Origin: Streptomyces sp. NBC_01591
GTDB taxonomy: Bacteria > Actinomycetota > Actinomycetes > Streptomycetales > Streptomycetaceae
Length of the DNA: 64,000 bases
NCBI RefSeq assembly: GCF_035918155.1
Contig: NZ_CP109327.1
Span: 2,356,001 to 2,420,000, forward strand
Reading direction: 5' to 3'
In this document: positions 47,600 through 57,700 of the stretch, piece after piece
Numbering within the stretch: position 1 is the stretch's first letter
How the letters are laid out: each line of letters opens with the position of its first letter
The notes under the pieces: model-generated
Seen by the model: the letters and a program-made list of their open reading frames with translations, nothing else
What the model was told of the DNA's origin: nothing
Databases searched by the model: none
Made by a program: the position numbers and the translations under genes

Positions 47600-48625
47600 A
47601 TGCCAATCCTTCGTGCTCTGCTCCGTGCCGCGTGCACGATCCGGCGCCCCGTGCAGGGACTCGCCGGACTGCCCGCGGACAACGAGGTGCTGCTCGACGC
47701 CCCCGACGAGCGGCTCTCCCCGGCACTCGTCGCCGCCGCCCTCGGGGAGTACGAACCGGCCGCGAAACTCCTCGCCACCACCCGGGACGGCGCCGAGTGG
47801 GAGAACCGCGACCGCTACCTCGGCCGGCTCGTCACCTTCGCCCGCAGTCGCGACGGCTGGCTGACCGACTGGCTCGCCGCCGCTCCGCACGACCCGGACG
47901 CGCTGCTCGTCAAGGCCGAGCTGGCGGTCCGCCGGGCCTGGGAGTCGCCCGCCCGCGCCGAGCAGCTGCGCGAGGTGGGGCCGCTGATCACGGCGGCGGC
48001 CGAGAGCGATCCGCGCGACCCGGTGCCCTGGCGCCTCGCGCTCGACCACGCACGCGGCACCCATGCCACGCACACCACGTTCGAGGCACTGTGGGAGCAG
48101 GCGATCCAGCGCTCCTCGCACCACTACGGCTGCCATGTCGCGGCGCTGCGGTACCTCTCCGCGGCCTGGTACGGCTCGCACCGCGAGTGCTTCGACTTCG
48201 CCGAGCGGGCCGCCGAGGACTCGCTGCCCAGCTCGCTGGTGCAGGCGCTGCCGCTGCGGGCCGCCTTCGCCCTGCTGATCGAGGGACCCGGCGCGCGGAC
48301 CACCTCGGTGCAGGAGGAACGGATCGACGCGGCGGCGGATCTGGCCATCGCGCTGTCCGCCTCGTTCGGGCCGGGCGATCCCTGGCCCGCCGAGATTCGC
48401 AATCTGCTGGCGTTCGTGCTGGTCACCCGGGGCCGCTGGGACGAGGCGCTGGAACAGTTCCGGCAGATCGGACCCCATGCGGCGTCGTTCCCGTGGTCGT
48501 CAGTCTCCGACGATCCGCTCGGCCGGTTCCTGGAGGCGCGGGACGACACGCGGCTCCGGGTGGCCTGCGCGACGCCGATCCCGGGACGGGCCGACCGGGG
48601 CCGGCCCGGCGGCCATTACGCTTGA
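47600..48625 (+). CDS. Uncharacterised repeat-type (TPR/alpha-helical) protein
   Basis: A 341-aa soluble protein of alternating amphipathic helices (for example DALLVKAELAVRRAW, PWRLALDHARGTHATHTTFEALWEQA). The pattern resembles TPR-like helical repeats. No catalytic motif or signal peptide was seen. The ATG at 47600 (MPILRALLRAA) is one choice; an in-frame ATG at 47588 is another, and neither has a good ribosome site. The following gene begins five bases after its stop. Function is unknown. Confidence 0.7.
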   Translation: MPILRALLRAACTIRRPVQGLAGLPADNEVLLDAPDERLSPALVAAALGEYEPAAKLLATTRDGAEWENRDRYLGRLVTFARSRDGWLTDWLAAAPHDPDALLVKAELAVRRAWESPARAEQLREVGPLITAAAESDPRDPVPWRLALDHARGTHATHTTFEALWEQAIQRSSHHYGCHVAALRYLSAAWYGSHRECFDFAERAAEDSLPSSLVQALPLRAAFALLIEGPGARTTSVQEERIDAAADLAIALSASFGPGDPWPAEIRNLLAFVLVTRGRWDEALEQFRQIGPHAASFPWSSVSDDPLGRFLEARDDTRLRVACATPIPGRADRGRPGGHYA

Positions 48626-48630
48626 CCGTT

Positions 48631-49374
48631 GTGACCACCGCTCGCCTGCCTCTGTTCCCGCTGAACGCGGTGCTGTTCCCCGGCCTTGTGCTGCCACTGA
48701 ACGTCTTCGAGGAGCGATATCGCGCCATGATGCGCGAGCTCCTGAAGACCGACGAGGACGAACCCCGCCGCTTCGCCGTGGTGGCGATCCGCGACGGCCG
48801 CGAGACCGCCCCGACGGGCTCCGGAATGCCCGACGCGGTGAACGTCCCCGCCGAACGCGGTCCTGCGGACGGCTTCGGCCCCGATCCGGTCCAGACCTTC
48901 CACCGGGTCGGCTGCATCGCCGACGCGGCGAAGATCCGGGAACGGCCGGACGGCAGCTTCGAGGTCCTGGCGACCGGCACCACCCGGGTCAAGCTGCTCT
49001 CCGTCGAGGCGAGCGGCCCCTTCCTGACGGCCGAACTCGAAGAGCTGGACGAGGAGATCGGCGAGGAGGCGGGGGCGCTCGCCGAGGGCGTACTGCGGGC
49101 CTTCCGCAGCTACCAGAAGCGACTGGCCGGGGCGAGCGAACGCTCCCTCACGACCGGTGCGGACCTGCCCGACGACCCCTCCGTCGTCTCCTACCTGGTC
49201 GCGGCGGCGGCCGTACTCGACGTACCGGCCAAGCAGCGGCTGCTCCAGGCCCCCGACACCGCGACCCGGCTGCGCGAGGAACTGACGCTGCTGCGCTCCG
49301 AGACCGCCGTCATCCGCCATCTGCCGTCCCTGCCCGCAGTGGATCTGACCCGCGCCCCGACCCACCCCAACTGA
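48631..49374 (+). CDS. Lon-substrate-binding-domain (LON N-terminal-like) protein
   Basis: A 247-aa protein made of a Lon N-terminal substrate-binding domain. LPLFPLNAVLFPGLVLPLNVFEERYRAMM (core LFPLN...P...LPLxVFE) is at the start. DPVQTFHRVGCIADA and GTTRVKLLSV follow, then a helical C-terminus. There is no ATPase or protease domain. It may recognise misfolded proteins or be an adaptor. TACGCT lies eight bases before the GTG with no ribosome site, so it is probably leaderless. Confidence 0.88.
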   Translation: MTTARLPLFPLNAVLFPGLVLPLNVFEERYRAMMRELLKTDEDEPRRFAVVAIRDGRETAPTGSGMPDAVNVPAERGPADGFGPDPVQTFHRVGCIADAAKIRERPDGSFEVLATGTTRVKLLSVEASGPFLTAELEELDEEIGEEAGALAEGVLRAFRSYQKRLAGASERSLTTGADLPDDPSVVSYLVAAAAVLDVPAKQRLLQAPDTATRLREELTLLRSETAVIRHLPSLPAVDLTRAPTHPN

Positions 49375-49403
49375 TCCGACCGACCGACCGAGGACCGCTC
49401 CCC

Positions 49404-49907
49404 GTGGCGAAGAAGCCCAAGAAGCAGCAACAGTCCGGCGGCACTCCGGCAACGGTCGCCCTGACCGCGTCCGGCACGGCGTTCACCGTCCACTCCTACG
49501 ACCACAACCCGGCGTCGGCCTCCTACGGCGAGGAGGCGGCCCAGGCGCTGGGCGTCTCCCCCGACCGGGTCTTCAAGACCCTGGTCGCGGACGTCGACGG
49601 CACCCTGACCGTGGCGGTCGTCCCGGTGGCGGGCACGCTGGACCTCAAGGCCCTGGCCTCCGCGGTGAGCGGCAAGCGGGCCACGATGGCCGACCCGGCA
49701 GCCGCGGAACGCACCACCGGTTACGTGAGGGGCGGCATCTCCCCGCTGGGCCAGCGGAAGCGGCTGCGTACGGTGCTGGACGCCTCGGCGCGCTCCCACG
49801 AGACGATCTGCGTCTCGGCGGGCCGCCGCGGCCTGGAGGTCGAACTCGCCCCGGCGGATCTGGCGTCGTTGACGGGGGCGGTGTTCGCGGAGATCGGCCG
49901 GGGGTAG
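49404..49907 (+). CDS. ybaK: YbaK/EbsC-type aminoacyl-tRNA deacylase
   Basis: A 167-aa YbaK domain protein. FKTLVADVDG (with the catalytic Lys), VAVVPVAGTLDLKALA, GYVRGGISPLGQRKRL and ICVSAGRRGLEVELAPADL match the Cys-tRNA(Pro)/YbaK deacylase family. It frees mischarged tRNA. The basic N-terminal tail (KKPKKQQQ) is an extra. The GTG at 49404 has a weak AGGA upstream. It is 29 bases after the LON-domain gene. Confidence 0.92.
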   Translation: MAKKPKKQQQSGGTPATVALTASGTAFTVHSYDHNPASASYGEEAAQALGVSPDRVFKTLVADVDGTLTVAVVPVAGTLDLKALASAVSGKRATMADPAAAERTTGYVRGGISPLGQRKRLRTVLDASARSHETICVSAGRRGLEVELAPADLASLTGAVFAEIGRG

Positions 49908-49918
49908 ACGGGGCCTCC

Positions 49919-50018
49919 GGCACCTCTCAGCCCGTCCGGCACCTCTCGACCTGCCCTGGCACGTTTCAGATCCGTCCGGGCACGTTTCAGCCTGCCCGGG
50001 CACGTTTCAGCCCGTCCG
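49919..50018. repeat. Five degenerate ~20-bp tandem repeats
   Basis: Units start at 49919, 49938, 49958, 49979 and 49999, each near GGCACGTTTCAGCCCGTCCG. The last unit runs into GCGATTGAGGAC, a tail often seen in Streptomyces intergenic repeats. No spacers, so not CRISPR. It fills the gap between the convergent ybaK and the membrane-protein gene. Confidence 0.8.
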
Positions 50019-50116
50019 GCGATTGAGGACCGGGGTCCGGGGCAGAGACCGGTTCCGGGAAGGGGCGGGTAGGGGACAAGCCCCGCGCAGCGGCCCACCC
50101 ACCCGCACCCGCACAA

Positions 50117-50893
50117 CTACGACTGCACCGGCGCCTCCGGCGCACCCGGCGCACCAGACCCGGGCGCCCCCGGCGCACCCGGAAAGGCCCCCCACTCCGG
50201 CTCCGGATCCCGCGGCCCGAACAGCGCGGTCAGCCCGAGATGGACCGCCATCGCCCCCAGCGGCCAAGCCAGCAGCGCCCCCTTCGCCCGCAGCTGGAGC
50301 GGCGCGTCGAAGACCACGCCCTTGCCGACCGCCCTCGCGTGCGCGACCACGTCCTGGGTCGGCCCGAGCCACACCCCCAGCCGCCAGGCCAGCAGCGAAC
50401 CGAGCAGCCCACCCAGCGCGAGCCCTACCACCAGGGCGATCCCGCCACGCCGCTGGAACCAGAAGAGCAGCGCCGCGGAGAGCGCCCCGAAGGCCAGGGC
50501 CAGCAGCACGAACGTACCGTCGGCGCCGATCGCCTCCTCGCCCTCGCTGTCGCTCAGGAAGACCGCGGTGCTGTCGGAGATCAGCGGAACCTTCGGCGCC
50601 AACCACAGCCAGAGGAGCCCGAGCACGATGCCCGAGAGGGTCACGAGAACGGTGACGATCACGGCCCGCCGCAGATCCGACCGGAGGTCCTTCTCCCCCT
50701 GCGACTCCAGCAGGGTCCCCGGGTAGTACCCACCGGCCCCACCGGCCCCACCGGACCCCCAGAGCCCACCAGACCCACCGGGCCGGCCAGGCCCGCCAGG
50801 CCCGCCGGATCCCCCCGGACCACCCCAGTTCGGCGGGGTCTGCCAGGGATCGTTGGACGAGGGCTGGTGAGGCGGCGTCAGAGGTGCGGTCAC
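50117..50893 (-). CDS. Four-helix membrane protein (DUF2567-like)
   Basis: A 258-aa protein. A long Pro/Gly-rich cytoplasmic N-terminus (about 1-60, GGPGGSGG-type repeats) precedes four membrane helices. A Gly/Ala/Pro-rich C-terminal tail (GAPGAPGSGAPGAPEAP) follows. The helical part resembles DUF2567 proteins of actinobacteria. The GTG at 50893 has a weak ribosome site. Function is unknown. It lies 34 bases after the ABC permease and could be cotranscribed. Confidence 0.72.
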   Translation of the reverse strand: MTAPLTPPHQPSSNDPWQTPPNWGGPGGSGGPGGPGRPGGSGGLWGSGGAGGAGGYYPGTLLESQGEKDLRSDLRRAVIVTVLVTLSGIVLGLLWLWLAPKVPLISDSTAVFLSDSEGEEAIGADGTFVLLALAFGALSAALLFWFQRRGGIALVVGLALGGLLGSLLAWRLGVWLGPTQDVVAHARAVGKGVVFDAPLQLRAKGALLAWPLGAMAVHLGLTALFGPRDPEPEWGAFPGAPGAPGSGAPGAPEAPVQS

Positions 50894-50927
50894 CGTGCCA
50901 TGGTGCCAGGCGCCCCCGCACCGCGCC

Positions 50928-51782
50928 TCACCGGACCGCTGCCCTGCGGTACGCCCAGGTCGCCACGGCCAGCGAGAGGACCCCGACAACGGCGCAGACG
51001 GCGAGGTCCAGCGCGACGACCGCCCAGTCCGGGTGTGCGTCGAAGGACCGCGAGAGCGCCTCGACACCATAGGTCGACGGCAGCAGATCGCGCGCCCAGC
51101 CCACCGGCGCGGGCAGCCGGTCGGCCGGGAGCACACCGAGCAGCAGCGCCGCCGACATGCCCAGCTGCCCGAGCAGCGTGGCCAGCTCCTGCCGGGGCGC
51201 CAGCAGCCCCAGCGCCGCGCCCAGCCCGGCGAGCGCTGCCCCGGAGAGCGGGATGACGGCGACGAGCACCCACAGGTGCGTCAGCGGCAGACCGAACAGC
51301 ACGCTGCCGGTCACGGCCGTGACGATCGTGCCGGGCACGGTGAAGGAGGCGTACGCCCCGGCCGCGCCGAGCACCACCGCGGCGGGCGGCACCGGCAGGG
51401 TGGCGTAGTGGTCGAGCCCGCCGCCGGCCCGCAGCTGCCCGAAGTACTGGGCGAGGAGATTGAGTGCCACGAAGGCCACGACGAGAACGCTGGAGCCGGC
51501 GACGACGGCCCGCGCCTCGGATCCGCCGTCGACGACCCCGCGCATCAGCACCATGATTCCGACGGACTGGAACGTCGCGACGAAGAGCAGTGGGATACGG
51601 GCGACCCGGGCCCTGGACAGCTGGGCCCGGTAGACGGCCGCGAGCGAGGGGAACAACCGGGCCCGCGGCGCGAGCGGCGCGAGCGCCGCCTCCTCATCGC
51701 CGGAGCCCTCGCCGAGGGCACGGCCGTCCTCCGCGGCCCGGACGGGTCCGGTCACCGCTTGCGCGGGAACGATGCTCGTCAC
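50928..51782 (-). CDS. ABC-2 type transporter permease
   Basis: A 284-aa permease with six membrane helices after a ~65-residue cytoplasmic N-terminus. It follows the ATP-binding gene on the strand (67 bases), forming a DrrAB-like exporter. The start is GTG at 51782 with AGGAGC upstream; other upstream codons are possible. The substrate (drug, lipid or peptide) cannot be told. Confidence 0.87.
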   Translation of the reverse strand: MTSIVPAQAVTGPVRAAEDGRALGEGSGDEEAALAPLAPRARLFPSLAAVYRAQLSRARVARIPLLFVATFQSVGIMVLMRGVVDGGSEARAVVAGSSVLVVAFVALNLLAQYFGQLRAGGGLDHYATLPVPPAAVVLGAAGAYASFTVPGTIVTAVTGSVLFGLPLTHLWVLVAVIPLSGAALAGLGAALGLLAPRQELATLLGQLGMSAALLLGVLPADRLPAPVGWARDLLPSTYGVEALSRSFDAHPDWAVVALDLAVCAVVGVLSLAVATWAYRRAAVR

Positions 51783-51849
51783 CTGGCGCTGCTCCTGTTC
51801 GTTCCCTGCCCGGCCGCGCACCCGCACCCGGTCGTCCCGCTCAGCCCGG

Positions 51850-52866
51850 TCATGCCTTCACCAGTCCCTTGGTCGCGTCCCCGCCGAGCGCGAGATAGAC
51901 GTCCTCCAGGCTGGGCGTCGCCAGCGTGAAGTCGTCGAGTGCGGCGAAGGCCGCGCCGCCGGTCACCGCGGCGACCGCCGCCCGCGCCTCGTCGGGACCG
52001 AGCCGCAGCACCCAGCGCCGCCCGGACTCCTGGGCCGAGCCGCGCAGCGCGGCCACTTCGGGTACGTCCAGGGGCGCCCGTTCGCGCCACACCAGCTCGA
52101 CCCGGACCTCGCCCGCGACACGTTCCTTGAGCCCGGTCGGCGTGTCACAGGCGATGACCTTGCCGCGTTCGATCACGGCGACCCGGTCGAGGACCGTCTC
52201 GGCCTCGATGACGTTGTGGGTGACGAGCAGCACCGTCGTGCCGCGCTCGGCCCGGCGCCGGTCCACGGCGGCCCAGACGGCGCGCCGCGCGACCGGGTCC
52301 ATGCCGGTCGTCGGCTCGTCCAGCACCAGCACCGGCCGCTCGCCGACCAGCACGGCGGCGAAGCAGGCGAGCCGCCGCTGTCCGCCGGAGAGCTTCTTCA
52401 GGGGGCGCCCCGCGATCTCGGCGAGGCCCAGTTCGTCGAGCACGGCGTCCCGCTCGGCGCGGGCGTCCGCCGCCGCGAGGCCGCGCAGTCGTCCGGTGGT
52501 CTCGGCGGCGAGCGACACGGTCAGCTCATCGAGGGCGGTGGACTCCTGCCCGAGGTAGCCGATCAGCCGGGAGGCGCGCTCCGGATGCCGTACGAGATCG
52601 TGGCCCAGCACGGTGACGCTGCCTGCGTCGGGGCGCATCAGCCCGGTGAGCTGCCGTACCAGGGTGGACTTCCCGGCGCCGTTGGGGCCGAGGAGGCCGA
52701 AGATCTCGCCGCGCCGCACATCCAGGCTGACCCCGTCGGTGGCGCGCACCTCGGGTGTGGCGGGTGTACCGCGGCGGCCGCGGGCTGCGGGATAGGTCTT
52801 GACCAGATCACGCACCGCGCACACGGTCCCGGTCGCCGGATGCGCCTGTGCTGTGCCCGTACTCAC
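51850..52866 (-). CDS. ABC transporter ATP-binding protein
   Basis: A 338-aa DrrA-type ATPase. Walker A GPNGAGKST (about 60-68), Q-loop GYLGQEST, signature LSGGQRRLACFAAVLVG, Walker B VLVLDEPTTGMD and switch His THNVIEAE are all intact. A C-terminal ~100-residue domain is typical of the ABC-2 exporter group. The GTG at 52866 has no ribosome site; TACCCT eight bases upstream suggests a leaderless message. It pairs with the permease downstream. Confidence 0.92.
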   Translation of the reverse strand: MSTGTAQAHPATGTVCAVRDLVKTYPAARGRRGTPATPEVRATDGVSLDVRRGEIFGLLGPNGAGKSTLVRQLTGLMRPDAGSVTVLGHDLVRHPERASRLIGYLGQESTALDELTVSLAAETTGRLRGLAAADARAERDAVLDELGLAEIAGRPLKKLSGGQRRLACFAAVLVGERPVLVLDEPTTGMDPVARRAVWAAVDRRRAERGTTVLLVTHNVIEAETVLDRVAVIERGKVIACDTPTGLKERVAGEVRVELVWRERAPLDVPEVAALRGSAQESGRRWVLRLGPDEARAAVAAVTGGAAFAALDDFTLATPSLEDVYLALGGDATKGLVKA

Positions 52867-52978
52867 GAGGTATGAGGGTACGGGGTCGGATGCCCCGGAT
52901 TGCGCCCGGGGCCACACCGGCCGGGCCTCGACGCGGCGTTCGGCGACCGGGTCGCCCGCCCGCGGCCCCGCTGTGCCG

Positions 52979-54253
52979 TCAGCCCGCGGACGGGGTCGTC
53001 CGCTCCGCCGCGGGGGTGTGCTCGGCCGCGGCCCGTACATCGATCTCCCGCCAGAATCCCGCCCGGATCGCGTAGCGGTCGTGCTCGTCGATCTGGTCGT
53101 CCTTGTGGGCGAGCAGGCCGAACCGTGCCGCGTAACGCAGCAGCTCGCCGTCGATGCGGTGCGGGATGCGCGGATACATGGTCGACAGCTTCTGCAGATG
53201 GACGGTCTCCGGCAGTCGCTCCATCCAGCGACGGGCGAAGACCTGGCCCACCTCGAAGGGGTCACCGCCGACGGTGGTGATGTCCTCCTCGCGGTCCGCC
53301 CAGCGCTGCTCGGCGCTGGTGAGCTGGGCCAGCGTCGGCAGCGAGGCGGTTTCTGCGGGCTCGCCCAGCGGTCCGCCGCGCTCCGCCCAGCTCTTGTCGG
53401 AGGACCAGCGCAGGGTCGCGCCGGCGGGCGACGGCTGAGGGAGGTGCCGGTCGGGCTGGGCGCCGGGGCCGCGCAGGCTGCCCGCCAGGTCCTTGGGGGT
53501 GGGGACGCCCCTGGCGCCGTGCACGGGCCGGTCGGTGGCGGCACTCGCCTCGGGCGGTGCCGCGGCGCCGTTGGCGGCGGCTGCCGCCTGGGCTTCGGAG
53601 GCCCGCTCGACGGAGGCGGCGAGGGCGGCCTCGGGCAGCGGCGCGGAGAGGATCGCGGCGATCTCCGGGCGGGGCGCGGGCGGCGGGGCGCAGACGCCGC
53701 CGGTCTCCTTGGGCCGTACGGCCTGGGTGATCCAGGCCCGGTCGAGCACCCTTCGTTCGTCGGCCTCGGCCACCAGGTCCTCGGACTGGTTGTAGTCGCC
53801 GTCGGCGGCCTGGACGGCCCACAGATGGACGGCGACGCCGTGCTCCTTGGCGGACATCAGGCCGGGCAGCAGATCGCCGTCGCCGGTCACCAGCACCACG
53901 TCGGAGCAGGCCCGGTTCCTGGCCAGTTCGGTGAGCTCGGCGTGCATCGCGGCGTCGACGCCCTTCTGCGCCCAGCGCCCGTCGCTGCGGGTGAGGGCGC
54001 CGAGCCGGACGGTCACCCGGGGCATCACGCGCAGTCTGCGGTGCTCGGGCTGCGGCACGCGGTCGGGGGCGCCGTCGAACCAGTAGATCCGCAGCAGTGG
54101 CTGCTGCGTATCGGCCTCGGCCCGCTCGCGCAGGCCCCGGATGAGGGCCGCGTGGTCGACCGTGATGCGGGAACGGGCGGGCTCCCCGGCCAGCAGACTC
54201 GCGGCTGCGCCCAGCAAGTACCCGGCGTCCACCAGAACGACGCAACGGTCCAC
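52979..54253 (-). CDS. NYN-domain (PIN-like) putative ribonuclease
   Basis: A 424-aa protein. The N-terminal NYN/PIN-like domain (about 1-175) has the acidic residues CVVLVDAGYLL, KGVDAAMHAEL and VVLVTGDGDLLPGL expected for a metal-dependent nuclease. An Ala/Pro-rich linker (about 205-290) follows. The C-terminal ~130 residues form an OST-HTH-like or winged-helix region (LRYAARFGLL). It probably acts on RNA. The GTG at 54253 is preferred because GAGG lies nine bases upstream. Confidence 0.87.
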   Translation of the reverse strand: MDRCVVLVDAGYLLGAAASLLAGEPARSRITVDHAALIRGLRERAEADTQQPLLRIYWFDGAPDRVPQPEHRRLRVMPRVTVRLGALTRSDGRWAQKGVDAAMHAELTELARNRACSDVVLVTGDGDLLPGLMSAKEHGVAVHLWAVQAADGDYNQSEDLVAEADERRVLDRAWITQAVRPKETGGVCAPPPAPRPEIAAILSAPLPEAALAASVERASEAQAAAAANGAAAPPEASAATDRPVHGARGVPTPKDLAGSLRGPGAQPDRHLPQPSPAGATLRWSSDKSWAERGGPLGEPAETASLPTLAQLTSAEQRWADREEDITTVGGDPFEVGQVFARRWMERLPETVHLQKLSTMYPRIPHRIDGELLRYAARFGLLAHKDDQIDEHDRYAIRAGFWREIDVRAAAEHTPAAERTTPSAG

Positions 54254-54486
54254 GCGATCCACCCTCTTCCGGAAGTTCGGGTGCGGTCTTTGCCAAGGGT
54301 TTCCTTCGAGTCTGCCCGACCGCGCGGGGGTTGACGTCCGGAACTCGATCATCGGCGTGGCGGATCGGGAAAACGACGCATCCCGCCCCCTCACTACGCA
54401 CGGTAATGATCCAACATGCACGGTTTACCCCGCTATGTGAATCTGAACGCGGTCCTGGCCCCGAGAGTCCCCATAGGAGGAACACC

Positions 54487-54666
54487 ATGGCCAAGAACAA
54501 GAACCGCAAGCAGGGCAGCCAGCAGAACCGCGCGTCCGGTCCGGAGCGCGGCGCGGAAGAGGCCAAGACGACCGCGTACGAGTCGCAGATACAGCCTCAG
54601 TCGCAGGCCCAGGGCAGCCCTGCTGATGTTGCCCGTAAGCACCAGCGGCGCTTCGGCCACAACTGA
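54487..54666 (+). CDS. 59-aa hydrophilic Streptomyces protein
   Basis: A 59-aa strongly hydrophilic protein rich in Lys, Gln, Ser and Arg (MAKNKNRKQGSQQNR...ARKHQRRFGHN). A perfect AGGAGG stands seven bases before the ATG and a terminator follows, so it is a real and well-translated gene. Such small hydrophilic proteins are widespread in Streptomyces with unknown role; disorder and RNA binding are possible. It is monocistronic. Confidence 0.87.
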   Translation: MAKNKNRKQGSQQNRASGPERGAEEAKTTAYESQIQPQSQAQGSPADVARKHQRRFGHN

Positions 54667-54703
54667 CCGGAGACTTCTCCGGTCCGGCCTCCGGCCTGAT
54701 GAC

Positions 54704-54742
54704 CGAGAGGGGCGCTCCCGCTTTCGCGGGGCGCCCCTCTCG
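54704..54742. terminator. Bidirectional terminator before the dnaE end
   Basis: A 12-bp stem (54704-54715 with 54731-54742) continues inward as CCCGC/GCGGG. It lies between the convergent small gene and dnaE. Confidence 0.82.
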
Positions 54743-54765
54743 TACGTCTGCGTGGCAGAGCCTGC

Positions 54766-57700
54766 TCAGCCGGCCAGGCAGGACGGGCCGAGCAGCACCT
54801 TCAGGTCACCGAAGAGCGCCGGGTCGGGCTTGACCCGGTGCCGGTCGAGCCGGAGCACCGTGGTCTTGCGGGGACCCTGGAGTCTGATCCGTACCTCGGT
54901 GTCGCCCCGGTGGCTGCTGAGGACCTCGCCGAGGCGGCTGACCATCGGCGGGGTGATCTTGACGGTGGGGATGGTCAGGACCACGGGGGCGTTGGTGCCG
55001 GCCGACGAGATGTCGGGTACCTGCATCTCCATGGCGACCAGCCGGGGCACGTCCTCCCGCTTGTCGAGGCGTCCCTTGACGAAGACGACGGTGTCCTCGA
55101 CGAGCTGGGTGGAGACCAGCTGGTAGGTGGCCGGGAAGAACATGCACTCGATCGAACCGGCCAGGTCCTCGACGGTGGCGATGGCCCAGGCGTTGCCCTG
55201 CTTGGTCATCTTGCGCTGGAGGCCGGAGATGATGCCTCCGACGGTGACGATGGCTCCGTCGGCGTGCTCGCCGCCGGTCAGCTGGGAGATCGAGGAGTCC
55301 GCCTTGTCGGACAGCACGTGTTCCAGACCGAAGAGCGGGTGGTCGGAGACGTACAGCCCGAGCATCTCGCGCTCCTGGGCCAGCAGGTAGGACTTCTCCC
55401 ACTCGATGTCGGAGAACTCCACGTCGAGCCCGAAGCCCGGCTCGTCGCTCTCCTCCTCGCCCATGCCTCCGAAGAGGTCGAACTGCCCTTCGGCCTCCTT
55501 GCGCTTGACCTGCACCACGTTGTCGATCATCGGTTCGTGGTGGGCGACCAGGCCCTTGCGGGTGTGGCCCATCTCGTCGAAGGCGCCGGCCTTGATCAGC
55601 GATTCGACGGTGCGCTTGTTGCAGACGACCGCTTCGACCTTGTCCAGGAAGTCGGGGAAGGTGCTGTACTTCCCCTTCGCCTTGCGGCACCGGATGATCG
55701 AGTCGACGACGTTCTGGCCGACGTTGCGCACGGCGGTGAGGCCGAAGAGGATCACGTCGTCGCCCTGGGCGGCGAAGTTCGACAGGGACTCGTTCACATT
55801 GGGCGGCAGCACCTTGATGCCCATGCGACGGCACTCGTTGAGGTAGACGGCCGACTTGTCCTTGTCGTCCTTGACCGAGGTCAGCAGCGCCGCCATGTAC
55901 TCGGCGGGGTAGTTCGCCTTGAGGTACGCGGTCCAGTAGGTGACCAGGCCGTACGCGGAGGAGTGCGCCTTGTTGAACGCGTAGCCGGCGAACGGGACCA
56001 GCACGTCCCACAGGGCCTTGATCGCGGCGTCGGAGAAGCCCTTCTCCTTGGCCCCCGCCTCGAAGAGGACGAAGTTCTTCGCCAGCTCCTCGGGCTTCTT
56101 CTTGCCCATCACGCGGCGCAGGATGTCGGCCTCGCCGAGCGAGTAGCCGGCGACGATCTGGGCGGCCTTCTGCACCTGCTCCTGGTACACGATCAGGCCG
56201 TAGGTGAGGCCGAGGACCTCCTTGAGGGGCTCCTCCAGCTCCGGGTGGATCGGGGTGATCTCCTGGCGGCCGTTCTTGCGCTCGGCGTAGTTCGTGTGCG
56301 AGTTCATGCCCATCGGGCCCGGCCGGTACAGGGCCGAGACAGCGGAAATGTCCTCGAAGTTGTCGGGCTGCATCTGGCGCAGCAGGGAGCGCATCGGCCC
56401 GCCGTCGAACTGGAACACGCCGAGCGTGTCACCGCGGCAGAGCATCTCGTACGTCTTGGGGTCGTTCAGCGGGAGGCCGAGCAGGTCCAGCTTGACGCCC
56501 TTGTTGGACTCCACCATCTTCACGGCGTCGTCCATGATGGTGAGGTTGCGAAGGCCCAGGAAGTCCATCTTCAGCAGGCCGAGCGACTCGCACTGCGGGT
56601 AGTCCCACTGCGTGATGGTGACGCCGTCGGTGTGCCGCACCCAGATCGGGGCGTGGTCGACGATCGGCTCGCTGGACATGATGACGCCGGCGGCGTGCAC
56701 GCCCATCTGCCGGACCAGGCCCTCGACGCCCTTCGCGGTGTCGATGACCTTCTTGACGTCCGGCTCGTTCTCGTACATCCCCCGGATCTCGCCCGCCTCG
56801 CTGTAGCGCGGGTGCTTGGGGTCGGTGATGCCGTTGAGGTCGATGCCCTTGCCGAGGACGTCGGCGGGCATGGCCTTGGTCAGCCGGTCGCCCATCGCGT
56901 ACGGGTAGCCGAGGACCCGGGCGGAGTCCTTGATGGCGTTCTTCGCCTTGATCTTTCCGTACGTGCCGATCATGGCGACCTTGTCGGCGCCGTACTTCTC
57001 CGTCACGTACCTGATCACTTCGACGCGCCGGCGCTCGTCGAAGTCGATGTCGACATCGGGCATGGAGACGCGCTCGGGGTTGAGGAACCGCTCGAAGATC
57101 AGTCCGTGCTCGATCGGGTCGAGGTCGGTGATGCCCATCGCGTACGCCACGATCGAACCGGCGGCGGAGCCTCGGCCGGGGCCGACCGCGATGCCATTGT
57201 TCTTCGCCCACATGATGAAGTCGGCGACGACCAGGAAGTACCCCGGGAACCCCATCTGGATGATGATGTCCATCTCGTACTCGACCTGCTTCTGCCGGTC
57301 CTCGGGGACGCCGCCCGGGAATCGCCGGTCCATGCCGACGCGGACCTCTTCCTGGAACCAGGTGATCTCCGTGTAGCCGTCCGGGATGTCGAACTTCGGC
57401 ATCAGGTCGCGCTTCTCGAACATGCCGGTGGTGTCGATCTGCTGCGCGACCAGCAGGGTGTTGGCGCAGCCCTCCTGCCAGGCGTCGGAGGAGTCGACGG
57501 CGTACATCTCGTCGGTCGTCTTGAGGTAGTAGCCGGTGCCGTCGAAGCGGAAGCGGTCCGGGTCGGAGAGGTTCTTCCCGGTCTGGATGCAGAGCAGGGC
57601 GTCGTGCGCGGTGGCCTCGTGCGCGTAGGTGTAGTGCGAGTCGTTGGTCACCAGCGGCGGGATGTTCAGCTTCTTGCCGATTTCGAGGAGCCCGTCACGG

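Noticed and set aside
49919..50018. CRISPR-like array
   Set aside because: The units are directly adjacent with no unique spacers and no cas genes occur in the window.
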